In this document: positions 9,706 through 17,385 of the stretch, piece after piece | Layout of the letters: the number at the start of each line of letters is the position of its first letter | Position numbering within the stretch: position 1 is the first letter of the stretch | Assembly: GCF_910592395.1 (NCBI RefSeq) | Contig: NC_088321.1 | Span: forward strand, 8,370,001 to 8,434,000 | Reading direction: 5' to 3' | DNA from: Lineus longissimus | Lineage: Eukaryota; Nemertea; Pilidiophora; Heteronemertea; Lineidae | DNA length: 64,000 nucleotides | Translations under genes and position numbers: made by a program | The notes under the pieces: generated by a model | Seen by the model: the letters and a program-made list of their open reading frames with translations, nothing else | Told to the model about the DNA's origin: nothing | Database searches by the model: none

Positions 9706-10932
9706 CTAAGGCCATTGTAATGTTTTAAAATCGTCATACACCTTTTCTAAAGAAGATGTGAGGACACTCGCAGCTGCAGCTGCTTGCTTGTCCACTTTTT
9801 TCAACTCTTTTCTCATCTTTATAGTGATACTTGCTGGTGCTAAAAGATAGTGTTCATTTAATTTTCTCAAAATATGTTTGTTAAATGAAATGGCCAGGGC
9901 CATTGTGCTCACCTCATGTGGAGGAAAGATGGATAAAGAGCATGGTATTGTGTCATGTAGTGTTAGGTTTGATGTAGGTCCAAGCAATTACAATTTCCCC
10001 AAAATGGCCAATTTACAGTACATTCGACCTCTGTGACCTTGAAAAGTAGGTCAAATCAAAGAAGACCCGGGTGACACATTGAATGGTTGTTAGAATTAGA
10101 TGTACCTATGATATAAAATTGGTGTCAATCGGGCAAGTCATTACTAGGAATAATGGCATTTTGAAGAATTTAGGATTTGGCCCCCTCCCGGGAGGCCAAA
10201 CGGCAAATCAGATTGCACCAAACTTCGGTACCTGAGATCACCTGAGATCACCTGACCAAGGGGTACATGTGTACTTAATTTGTGATCAATAGTCATTGCA
10301 GTTAAGAAACGTGCCATAGTTACGGCCTGACGGCATTTGACCTCTGTGACCTTGACAAGAAGGTCAAATTAAAAACCTGTGTGACATATACTGTATGGTG
10401 GTTAGATGTACCCATGATATCAAATTGGTGGCAATCGGGCAAGAAGTTAAGGAATAATCACATTTTTAAGGTTTTTGGATTTTGCCCCCTGGTGGTCAAG
10501 TGGTGAATCATATTGGACCAAACTTCGGTCCCTGAGATCACCTGACTCAGGGGTAAATGTGTACCAAATTTGGTATCAATAGTCATTGCAGTTTAGAAAC
10601 GTGCCATTGTTACATCCTAACGGCCAATTTACACCATTTGACCTCTGTGACCTTGAAAAGGAGGTCAAATCAAAAACCCGGAGGATATATGATGCACCTT
10701 TGCTAGAAGTACCTACCATATTTTTTTCAAAATTTCCCGACTACTATTAAGGGAGATATTGCATATTTTCACTTTTAACGTTTGGCCCCCTGGTGGCCAA
10801 ACCATGAAACGAATCGGACCGAAACTTGGTCTCCAAGGTGTCATTACATAAGGGTACATGTGTACCAAGTTTCAACTCAATAGCTCTAACAGTTACGAAA
10901 CGTGCCCTGCTAACGGACGACGGACGACGACG

Positions 10933-10979
<47 letters not shown>

Positions 10980-11548
10980 ACGACGGACGCCACGGTATGG
11001 GATAAGCTCACCTCTGCTAAGAGGTGAGCTAAAAAGAAGGACTTTCTATTCAACTTGTCTTTATTCTTTTCAAACAGGTCTTCTAACCTTTTCACATCTT
11101 TAGCAATGATATGATTGTCCACGTTCTTGAACAATGGTTCATCTTGTGCAAATTCTTTAAATTTTTGAAATTTAGATATCACATAGGTATGCGTTTTTTC
11201 CATCCCATAATGTGAACCAGCTATATAGGTTCTTTGAATAGCATTGGTCCACAAATAGGGACTCTCATTATATGGTCCAACAAAAGCACCATCTATATCA
11301 CCACAATCATTACACACGACTTCATTCTCTAATAGTGTACAATCGGTGGAATAACAGCCTTGACATATCCAATGATTACAATATAACATGACATATTTTC
11401 TAGCTATTTTAAGATGCTCTCGCAAATTATAGGGCACACATGACATGTCATGTTGGTAGTGTCTTGCATCTTCTAATACATCAACCACTTTGTCATATAT
11501 TTCTTCAAAGTTGTCAAATCTAACATTTGGTTTTAATGTTACAAACAT
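9706..11548 (-). pseudogene. Zinc-cluster gene interrupted by a 1.15-kb insertion
   Basis: On the minus strand a gene starts at 11,548 after an ATAAATAAAAC box. It encodes a Cys-rich protein with a treble-clef or ribbon-like cluster (CNHWICQGC ... DC ... CNDCG, about residues 57-85). Its frame runs into the inserted element at about 11,032. The remainder, about 60 codons ending at 9,706, lies on the other side of the insertion and has a Lys-rich helical and poly-Ala character. The two parts are in compatible frames if the insertion is ignored, so the break is the insertion alone. The combined length would be about 230 residues. The function is unknown; the zinc cluster suggests nucleic-acid or protein binding. 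Confidence 0.75.
9885..11032 (+). mobile_element. Helentron-like non-autonomous element (HINE), copy 1
   Basis: The segment is a nearly full-length inverted counterpart of 24,363-25,522. It has asymmetric ends: GCTCACCTC near the left end, and at the right end a 26-bp hairpin (AGCTCACCTC/GAGGTGAGCT arms) followed by AA. A GAC/ACG microsatellite lies at about 10,914-10,990, and there are three diverged internal repeats of roughly 300 bp, each containing a TGACCTCTGTGACCTTGA-type core. No target duplication is visible, and the insertion point is a run of T. A subterminal repeat, microsatellite and terminal hairpin without target duplication match HINE/Helentron architecture. It encodes no protein; the poly-Asp and poly-Arg frames come from the microsatellite. 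Confidence 0.7.
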
Positions 11549-11580
11549 GTTTTATTTATGACAACATAATTTTTATTAAC

Positions 11581-11790
11581 CCACATTTTAAATCAACTAT
11601 CACCACATTTTAAATCAACTATCACCACATTTTAAATCAACTATCACCACATTTTAAATCAACTATCACCACATTTTAAATCAACTATCACCACATTTTA
11701 AATCATAATAATAGTCATAATAATAGTCATAATAATAGTCGCTAATAGTCATAATAATAGTAGCTAATAGTCATAATAATAGTCGCTACT
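11581..11790. repeat. Intergenic minisatellites (22-bp unit, then AATAGT repeats)
   Basis: Between the divergent starts of the zinc-cluster gene and the 94-aa gene there are about five and a half copies of a 22-bp unit (CCACATTTTAAATCAACTAT plus CA). These are followed by irregular CATAATAATAGT and CGCTAATAGT repeats to 11,790. The array occupies the only large divergent intergenic region of the element, a plausible place for an enhancer or replication-related sequence. Confidence 0.85.
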
Positions 11791-11806
11791 TTTTTTTATA
11801 AAATAA

Positions 11807-12091
11807 ATGAGTGAAGACACAACAACTGACATTACAACAACTGAAAAGCCAAAGAATCCTAAGAGAGTTGAATGGGGTAAAAAATTAGGTCAGTTGAATA
11901 AAGGGAAGAAAAAAAGTAAAACAGAGGATGACATTAAGCAACATTATGATGTGCCTTATCCTTTACTAGTGATAGGTGGCATCACTTTAGCAGGTTTTGT
12001 TTGGTTCTATTCCAAGTCACCACCTTCTGTCAATATTGAAAAAAAATTACATGATGTTAAACCTAAACAAAAATCTGATTTAAGTTTATAA
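11807..12091 (+). CDS. Small single-span membrane protein (NPKRVEWGKKL family)
   Basis: The 94-residue product has a Thr-rich N terminus and a basic motif NPKRVEWGKKLGQLN followed by a Lys-rich stretch. A single transmembrane helix (about residues 50-68, PLLVIGGITLAGFVWFY) and a short basic tail follow. A small basic/one-span protein with an xPKRVxxGKxL motif recurs in Polintons of aquatic animals in my recollection. The role is unknown, likely a virion membrane or core component. The start is in TATAAAATAAATG. Confidence 0.75.
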   Translation: MSEDTTTDITTTEKPKNPKRVEWGKKLGQLNKGKKKSKTEDDIKQHYDVPYPLLVIGGITLAGFVWFYSKSPPSVNIEKKLHDVKPKQKSDLSL

Positions 12092-12097
12092 TAAATT

Positions 12098-12373
12098 ATG
12101 GATGTATGTGGAAATAATTATCTGACATATAATGATTTTGACACAAGATTAAAAACTTTTATACATTGGCCAGTCGAACATAAAAATAAGTATGAGATGG
12201 CTTATTATGGATTTTTTTATAATGGTGAAAGAGATAGTGTAACATGCTGTAGATGTAAAATTGCTTTATGTAATTGGACTAAAGAAGATGTAATTTCTAC
12301 AGAACATAAAAAATGGAGCCCGAAATGCACCTTTATTACTGATAGACTTAATGCATTAGTTGTGCCATCATGA
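12098..12373 (+). CDS. BIR-domain (inhibitor-of-apoptosis-like) protein
   Basis: The 91-residue protein is essentially one BIR domain. The RLKTFIHW start, AYYGFFYNGERDSVTC strand region and zinc ligands C50, C53, H70 and C77 reproduce the canonical CX2CX16HX6C spacing. There is no RING domain and no second BIR. Stand-alone BIR proteins are known from large insect DNA viruses and from animals, where BIR domains bind IAP-binding motifs or caspases or act in mitosis. Its presence between structural genes suggests the element can interfere with host cell death. The start is ATAATAAATTATG, 7 bp after the preceding gene. A 3' hairpin overlaps the stop. Confidence 0.88.
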   Translation: MDVCGNNYLTYNDFDTRLKTFIHWPVEHKNKYEMAYYGFFYNGERDSVTCCRCKIALCNWTKEDVISTEHKKWSPKCTFITDRLNALVVPS

Positions 12374-12393
12374 TGTGTCAAAAATGGCACATC
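12372..12393. terminator. Hairpin at end of BIR gene
   Basis: GATGTGTCA and TGGCACATC arms form a near-perfect stem overlapping the BIR stop codon. It is related to the second hairpin after the polymerase gene (GTGTGCCA/TGGCACAC). Confidence 0.5.
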
Positions 12394-12423
12394 ATTTTTT
12401 CAAAAAAATTTTACTATAAATAA

Positions 12424-12660
12424 ATGAGCACTGTGATCGACACTAAAAATATTGGAAACACCATTTACCATTCGGCAGTTTTTGCCGCACTTGTTGTGGG
12501 CTATGGCATGGCTGCTAAAAAGCTACTCAAGTCAAATATTGGCGACCCTAGTAAACCTGATATGATGGAAGCAGTGAAGCTCACTGGAGCGGTGTCACTT
12601 GCTATTATTACGAAAGGCTATTTGGAAAAGCAAGGACTGCCAAAGAATATTACTAATTAG
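12424..12660 (+). CDS. Small conserved Polinton membrane protein (78 aa)
   Basis: The 78-residue protein has a hydrophobic segment near the N terminus (YHSAVFAALVVGYGMAAKKLL, about residues 15-35) and a second, weaker one (LTGAVSLAIITKGYL, about residues 53-67). A KKLL...KPDMMEAVKLTG layout and a C-terminal GLP..I motif are features I associate with a recurrent small Polinton membrane protein. The function is unknown, probably a virion membrane component. The start is in a perfect CTATAAATAAATG box. Confidence 0.75.
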   Translation: MSTVIDTKNIGNTIYHSAVFAALVVGYGMAAKKLLKSNIGDPSKPDMMEAVKLTGAVSLAIITKGYLEKQGLPKNITN

Positions 12661-12686
12661 CAAGGGAGCGACCCCTTAATGGCAAC

Positions 12687-12744
12687 AGAGCTACCAATTT
12701 GGTAGCTCTTGATTAATTTTAACTATGCCATTTTTGACATAGTT
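12687..12744. terminator. Paired 3' hairpins
   Basis: A perfect stem at 12,687-12,709 (AGAGCTACC/GGTAGCTCT around AATTT) and a second with one mismatch at 12,721-12,744 (AACTATGCCA/TGACATAGTT) follow the 78-aa gene. They repeat the order and loop sequences seen after the polymerase gene. Confidence 0.55.
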
Positions 12745-12772
12745 AAATATTGACATTATTTTTTAAAAATAA

Positions 12773-13162
12773 ATGGCTGGTATGATTTTAACAACGATTT
12801 TTGGAGCAGTAGCTAATGCGACTGCTTTTGTTGGAGGTAATGCCATGTTTCACGCCTTTGATGCAAAAAATGCTGCAGAGGAGCGTAAAAGACACGATTT
12901 AGCAAATGAAAAATTACAAAAGGAATCAGCAACGTGGTCTCACAATAGAATTAAACATCTTGATTTCCTAGCAGAGCAACGACAGAAAAAACATCAGGCA
13001 CAATCAGACATCATGGACATGAAAGATTCTATTCGCTATTATGACAGTTTGAATCCTAAGCCAACTTTAAACTATAAACCTAGTGCTTCTCAGAAAAATT
13101 ATGAACAAGCCTATATTGCAGGGAGTGTGATTGGATCAGCTGTTTTGTCAAAATTTATTTAA
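12773..13162 (+). CDS. Conserved Polinton protein, two hydrophobic ends (129 aa)
   Basis: The 129-residue product begins with a hydrophobic segment (residues 3-28, small-residue rich). A long charged helix with Arg/Lys/Glu/Gln follows (AEERKRHDLANEKLQKESATW), then a short hydrophobic C-terminal helix (YIAGSVIGSAVLSKFI). This membrane-coiled region-membrane pattern is shared by a protein recurring in fish, cnidarian and mollusc Polintons in my recollection. It is presumably a minor virion protein. The start is TTAAAAATAAATG, and the next gene starts 6 bp after its stop. Confidence 0.78.
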   Translation: MAGMILTTIFGAVANATAFVGGNAMFHAFDAKNAAEERKRHDLANEKLQKESATWSHNRIKHLDFLAEQRQKKHQAQSDIMDMKDSIRYYDSLNPKPTLNYKPSASQKNYEQAYIAGSVIGSAVLSKFI

Positions 13163-13167
13163 AATAA

Positions 13168-15012
13168 ATGGCTGAAGGTGGTGAAGACATTGATATGAAA
13201 TTTGACAATCCAGTCTATGAACAAGGTGATGATGAAGATGATATGGAGAATGTGGAAGAGCAACAGATAGAGGAAGAAATGGCTGAAAGTCGTCCAAATC
13301 GTCCAAGTATTAGTATAATGGACAAAGAGATCATGATTGACAGAAAAGATAAATTTATCAACAAATATATGGAAAAAAATGAATTATATTTAAGAAATGA
13401 TAATAGAAATGAATTACGTAGCAAACTGACAATAACTCCAAACGGAACTGTATTTTTTAACCCAATAGAAGGGGAGAGAATTAAACTAACACGAACTAAT
13501 AAAGACCCTTATACTGTTAGCTCTATAAAAGGAAAAGGGAAAGCAGAATTTATGAGCTTTTTTAGAAAAATTAATGTAAATACTCCAATGCCTGAAAATG
13601 TTGGAGAAAAAACAGGTAGAAGACAATTGAATTTCGACAATGATCTGGATCCAGATGGTGATTTAGGTGAAAGATTGAATCAAGCTGCTGATAATATGGA
13701 TCCAGCTGGCGATGATTTTAATCATCAAGAAGAGATGGGAAAAAAAAGGGTTATTGACCACATGGAAAAGAAATATGGATTTAAACCTCGTGATCGTGAC
13801 TTTCTAAAGAAAGTCCTGGAAAGATCCAATGAAATATGGATAATTAAAGATGGCCGAGGGAAAATATTATTTCGTGCCAATGAATATGGTGGTTCTGATT
13901 ACAATAAAACAATTGGAAATTCGGATCAATTAAAAGAATTTATTTTACACAATGCTAAAGATGCTTCAAAAGTTGACGATACTGTCAGAAAAAATTTGAA
14001 TCAAGATGCTGATAATATGGATCCAGATGGTGATTTAGGCTTAGGTAAATCAAAATATCCACTGAATCCTAAAGTTACTGTGGAAAATGAATCAAATGTT
14101 GTACAGGATGCATCTGAAGATATTGAACAAGAAACAAATCTTGACACGGATGAATCATCGTTTGTTAGTGCTGATGAAGATGAAGATGTATTCAATGCTC
14201 AAACACATATTTTTGATGAAACAGGCAAACCTATGAAAACAAATAATTCTAAATTAGATGATGCTATTGAATACATCAGACGTAAGTTACGTGGTATTAG
14301 GGAAAAATTTAGACTGATACGTAAGCGAATAATGGATAAAATAACCAGATTGGAACAAAGCGAGGATATTGAAATGGAGGATCGTGCACCATTAATTGAG
14401 AGAGAGTACAAAATTTTGTACAATGCTAATGAAGAAGAAGTTGAAATTATTGAACAACTCAAAAAAGACACTAGGAATATAGCTAAACAAACAGCTTACA
14501 ATTTTCGTGATACAGTCAATGATACAAGAATATCCTTAAGAAACAGACTTGAAGCATTATTCAGATTGAAAGGCTTTAAACTTGCTACTATTGTAACTGC
14601 AGTTATTATATCATTGTCTGCCATTGGCAGCACTATAGGTTCTTTATTCAAAACAAGTGTTCCTTCTAAGTCAGTTAAACCTGATACACCTGGAAGACCT
14701 AATAGGCCTAGTCAACCTATAAGACCTCCGAGTAAGCCAGGAATTCCTAGTAAAATTACTGATGGTTTGATCAAATTTAAACAGTGGTTACTTTCTTTAG
14801 GAAAGAAAGCTTTACTCGCTTTGCCTGGCATTTTAGGATCTATTGTGTCTACTCTCTTAAAAGCAGTCGCTAATGTTGTAGGATTTTTAGCAGAGCATCT
14901 GATTATTATGGTCGCTGTCACTATTTTAGTGATTATTCAAGTATTATCAACCAATATAGGCACCATTAAACAAAAAGCACATAAAATTTCTGCTAAGATA
15001 AATGAACGTTAG
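13168..15012 (+). CDS. 614-aa acidic repeat and membrane protein
   Basis: No named family is recognised. The N-terminal third is very acidic. The middle carries three imperfect repeats with core LNQ-ADNMDP-GDLG (near residues 155-165, 173-183 and 277-290) and Asp/Glu-rich linkers. A basic helical region (RRKLRGIREKFRLIRKRI) follows, then a hydrophobic helix (about residues 472-492), a Pro/Ser/Lys-rich linker and a long hydrophobic region with two or three helices near the C terminus (about residues 545-602). The last 11 nt overlap the penton start. It is the largest structural-region gene and may be a virion core or membrane scaffold, with uncertain function. Confidence 0.8.
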   Translation: MAEGGEDIDMKFDNPVYEQGDDEDDMENVEEQQIEEEMAESRPNRPSISIMDKEIMIDRKDKFINKYMEKNELYLRNDNRNELRSKLTITPNGTVFFNPIEGERIKLTRTNKDPYTVSSIKGKGKAEFMSFFRKINVNTPMPENVGEKTGRRQLNFDNDLDPDGDLGERLNQAADNMDPAGDDFNHQEEMGKKRVIDHMEKKYGFKPRDRDFLKKVLERSNEIWIIKDGRGKILFRANEYGGSDYNKTIGNSDQLKEFILHNAKDASKVDDTVRKNLNQDADNMDPDGDLGLGKSKYPLNPKVTVENESNVVQDASEDIEQETNLDTDESSFVSADEDEDVFNAQTHIFDETGKPMKTNNSKLDDAIEYIRRKLRGIREKFRLIRKRIMDKITRLEQSEDIEMEDRAPLIEREYKILYNANEEEVEIIEQLKKDTRNIAKQTAYNFRDTVNDTRISLRNRLEALFRLKGFKLATIVTAVIISLSAIGSTIGSLFKTSVPSKSVKPDTPGRPNRPSQPIRPPSKPGIPSKITDGLIKFKQWLLSLGKKALLALPGILGSIVSTLLKAVANVVGFLAEHLIIMVAVTILVIIQVLSTNIGTIKQKAHKISAKINER

Positions 15013-15691
15013 ATTTCATGATGTTTTAAGGATGCTACTTCCAAGTAGTATTCAATTGTATAACACTGTACAGGTTGAAAGAGCTATTATTCCTATGACA
15101 TACTATAATTTTTCAAGGAAGAAGGGAAATAGTCATCTACGCTTAGCGACAGTGGTTAATGATGAGTATACTGCACAGGATATCATTGTTATTCCTGATG
15201 GATTTTATACGCCTGCTACTTATAATAAAGCGATCAAGGAAGCATTGAAAGAAAAAGGACATGCTGATGACTTTGACTTAACCTATAGTCCTGAATTAGG
15301 GAAAATAACCATTAAAGTTAATCCACCCTTTGGAGTTATTCTTCATCAAGAACTAGGTGACATATTAGGCATGACGCGTGATGAGATTACCTTCATCAGC
15401 TCAGACATGACTGGTGATACACCTTGTAAACTTCTACCTTATCATGAATATAGAATTTCTTGTTCCATTGTGGATGGTCATAAAAATTTAGTGAATGGAC
15501 AACGCAGTGATCTTATTACATCATTTGTTCCCAAAGGTAAATATTATGGTGATATTCATGAATATACCTCTCTTCAAAAAGTAAAGATCGCAAAGCACGA
15601 TCATACTAGTATTGAAGTACAGGTTAAAGATCAGAATGATGAGACTATTGACTTTTTAACACCTGTTTCCATTGATTTACGATTAGAATAA
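15002..15691 (+). CDS. Penton-like minor capsid protein
   Basis: The 229-residue beta-rich protein has a middle block (IPDGFYTPATYNKAIKEAL, then LTYSPELGKITIKVNPP and FGVILHQELGDILGM) and a C-terminal strand block with IEVQVKDQND and IDFLTPVSIDLRL. That pattern is typical of the single jelly-roll penton proteins of Polintons and adintoviruses. It would fill the vertices of the capsid. The start ATG lies inside the last codons of the 614-aa gene, within AAGATAAATG, so the overlap is real and reflects compact packing. The next gene starts directly after its stop. Confidence 0.82.
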   Translation: MNVRFHDVLRMLLPSSIQLYNTVQVERAIIPMTYYNFSRKKGNSHLRLATVVNDEYTAQDIIVIPDGFYTPATYNKAIKEALKEKGHADDFDLTYSPELGKITIKVNPPFGVILHQELGDILGMTRDEITFISSDMTGDTPCKLLPYHEYRISCSIVDGHKNLVNGQRSDLITSFVPKGKYYGDIHEYTSLQKVKIAKHDHTSIEVQVKDQNDETIDFLTPVSIDLRLE

Positions 15692-16108
15692 ATGGATTGT
15701 GATGCTGAACAATTTAGACTTGAAAAAATTAAAGAAAAAATTAATGAATTAGAGCTAGCTATTGATAAAAGGAAAAAATGTCATAAACATTATAAAAAAG
15801 CGAGTCAAATCTTACACGGTTGTGAAATTGGTATGTATATTACCAGTGTTACAGTCGCCTCCATTGGAGCGGCATCTGTGATTGGTAATGTCATTAGCAT
15901 TCCAATTTCTGCGATTTGTACAGTGTTAGGCTTGGTTGGAAAAATTGTTGTTCCTAAGTTGAGGAAGAAGGAGAAAAAACATTTAGCAATTTTAACTGAG
16001 AAAAAAGCATGCTTACGAGGCATTGATAATTTACTGTCCAGATATTTAGATAATGGTACTATTTCTGCGAGTGAATTTGAGCTCATCTTAGAATCTGAAA
16101 TGACTTAA
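15692..16108 (+). CDS. Small two-helix membrane protein (138 aa)
   Basis: The 138-residue product has a charged helical N terminus (KIKEKINELELAIDKRKKC). Two adjacent hydrophobic segments at about residues 48-88 (MYITSVTVASIGAASVIG and ISIPISAICTVLGLVGKIV) come next. The C-terminal domain is basic then acidic and ends in a KACLRGIDNLLSRYLDNGTIS-SEF-LI pattern. This kind of protein is common in aquatic animal Polintons and Polinton remnants. It is probably membrane-associated and its role is unknown. Its ATG follows the penton stop in AGAATAAATG. Confidence 0.78.
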   Translation: MDCDAEQFRLEKIKEKINELELAIDKRKKCHKHYKKASQILHGCEIGMYITSVTVASIGAASVIGNVISIPISAICTVLGLVGKIVVPKLRKKEKKHLAILTEKKACLRGIDNLLSRYLDNGTISASEFELILESEMT

Positions 16109-16192
16109 CCTTCATCTGAGATAATCAGTTTGGGCTGTAAAGCTTACGAGCTTTGTGAGTAGCAAGGTTAGACAAAAGTAATGCGGATGAGT

Positions 16193-16222
16193 AATTTTAT
16201 AAGCTAAAAAGCTTATAAAATT
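16193..16222. terminator. Perfect hairpin between convergent genes
   Basis: AATTTTATAAGCT and AGCTTATAAAATT arms form a 13-bp perfect stem with a 4-base loop (AAAA). It sits between the 3' end of the 138-aa gene and the minus-strand 64-aa gene, which suits a bidirectional 3'-end signal. Confidence 0.55.
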
Positions 16223-16291
16223 ATATCAGTCAGATTTACAATGCCATCTTTATAATACCTTAGGTCAATGATAGACATATCAAGCCATGGG

Positions 16292-16486
16292 TTATAACAC
16301 ACGACCATAGATATGATTTTTAATTAACACTCTTTTTTGAGACATTAGACACGTGACATTAATAGGAAAATCTGTGATGTTTATCATCGGAGTATGTCTT
16401 GGTACAAAATTAATTCCTGTCAAAATAACATTTCCTGTCATTGACAAGATTAGGACACCTATAAGAGCTTTCACCGATTTGTTCAT
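16292..16486 (-). CDS. Small single-span protein (64 aa)
   Basis: The 64-residue frame has an N-terminal hydrophobic helix (VKALIGVLILSMTGNVILTGI) resembling a signal anchor, followed by a short exposed tail with one Cys. The start is preceded by TTATTGTAAATAAATG on the minus strand, the element's start box. That supports translation despite the small size. Function unknown. Confidence 0.55.
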   Translation of the reverse strand: MNKSVKALIGVLILSMTGNVILTGINFVPRHTPMINITDFPINVTCLMSQKRVLIKNHIYGRVL

Positions 16487-16509
16487 TTATTTACAATAAA
16501 ATAATTTGT

Positions 16510-16776
16510 TTAAAATATCCAATGTTGAGAGAGATCATTGTCTTTTTTGTAGATGAAGACATCATCGTGTAGAATAGGACTTATATCACCTAGGTCTATA
16601 AGTTTATCCTTGATTCGTTTTGGACATCTTACAATATACATTGTTTTTTTATCATTTCTAGGGTATATCCATAGTAGGAAATCATATTTATCTGTGATTG
16701 ATAAATGGTCCAATCTATCAATTTTAAACCAGGTATTATCAGGAATATTTTTCCACTTAGCATAGACGTCTTTCAT
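16510..16776 (-). CDS. Small paralogue 1 (LPxNTWYKI-type family)
   Basis: The start chosen is the ATG near 16,776, preceded by CTTGTAAATAAA, rather than the longer frame that runs upstream. The roughly 88-residue protein reads IPDNTWFKI near the N terminus, then beta-like segments, RIKDKLIDL, and ends DDVFIYKKDNDLSQHW. It is closely similar to the next gene and more distantly to the third. A small beta-rich protein with a vWATSIIK-type strand in paralogue 3 suggests an OB-like nucleic-acid-binding fold, as speculation. Confidence 0.65.
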   Translation of the reverse strand: MKDVYAKWKNIPDNTWFKIDRLDHLSITDKYDFLLWIYPRNDKKTMYIVRCPKRIKDKLIDLGDISPILHDDVFIYKKDNDLSQHWIF

Positions 16777-16819
16777 TTTATTTACAAGAAAATAATTTGT
16801 ATTAGATATAGGATGAGTA

Positions 16820-17074
16820 TTAATCAAGCCAATGGTGAGAGATATCATTGTCTTTTTTGTAGATGAAGACATCATTCAAATCTAATTTTTCATCCAGTTG
16901 GAGAATTTTATCCTTGATTCGTTTTGTCAATTTTACAATATATATTAGAGTTGAATATTTAGGAATTAAAAAGATTGAAAACCCATATTTATCTGATGAT
17001 GAATATTCTATCTTTTCAATTTTATACCAAGTATTATCAGGAAGATGTCTCCAATTGATACATTCTTCTTTCAT
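16820..17074 (-). CDS. Small paralogue 2 (LPDNTWYKI)
   Basis: The 84-residue protein shares with paralogue 1 the LPDNTWYKI block, the KYGFSI strand, TKRIKDKILQL and the NDVFIYKKDNDISHHW C terminus. This is a recent tandem duplication. Its start follows AATTGTAAATAAAATG on the minus strand. Function unknown. Confidence 0.7.
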   Translation of the reverse strand: MKEECINWRHLPDNTWYKIEKIEYSSSDKYGFSIFLIPKYSTLIYIVKLTKRIKDKILQLDEKLDLNDVFIYKKDNDISHHWLD

Positions 17075-17091
17075 TTTATTTACAATTTATT

Positions 17092-17385
17092 TTAATCTAA
17101 AAGATTAAACCCATAGAATTTCTTTCCTTGTTTGGTTTCTTTCACTCCTGTGAATCTTATGTAATTGTGGTGAGGATTTAATTTTTGTTTGATGATGGAT
17201 GTCGCCCAGACTGTATATGCTTTTGATTCTGCGTCTACTAGTTCAAGGATAGTTGATTCTCCTATCTTTGTGGTGATGGTTCGAAATGATTTAATTTTAT
17301 ACCATGTGTTGATAGGCAGATCTTTAAATTTTGTATAATCTGTCACTCGTGCTTCAAGTTCTGCATTTGATGGAAAGGTGTTCAT
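17092..17385 (-). CDS. Small paralogue 3 (LPINTWYKI)
   Basis: This 97-residue member is the most complete of the trio. It has FKDLPINTWYKIKSFR, KIGESTILELVD, YTVWATSIIKQKL and a C-terminal NYIRFTGVKETKQGKKFYGF block. Alternating hydrophobic strands and no membrane helix suggest a small beta-barrel. The start is TATATAATAAATG on the minus strand. It marks the last recognisable gene at the right side of element 1. Confidence 0.72.
   Translation of the reverse strand: MNTFPSNAELEARVTDYTKFKDLPINTWYKIKSFRTITTKIGESTILELVDAESKAYTVWATSIIKQKLNPHHNYIRFTGVKETKQGKKFYGFNLLD

Noticed and set aside
10858-11103. Poly-Asp and poly-Arg proteins at 10.9 kb and 24.4 kb
   Set aside because: They translate the GAC/GTC microsatellite of the Helentron-like elements.
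16777-16875. Upstream extension of paralogue 1 to 16,875
   Set aside because: It runs through the start box of the gene and into the 3' end of paralogue 2; the ATG at the box gives a length matching its sister genes.
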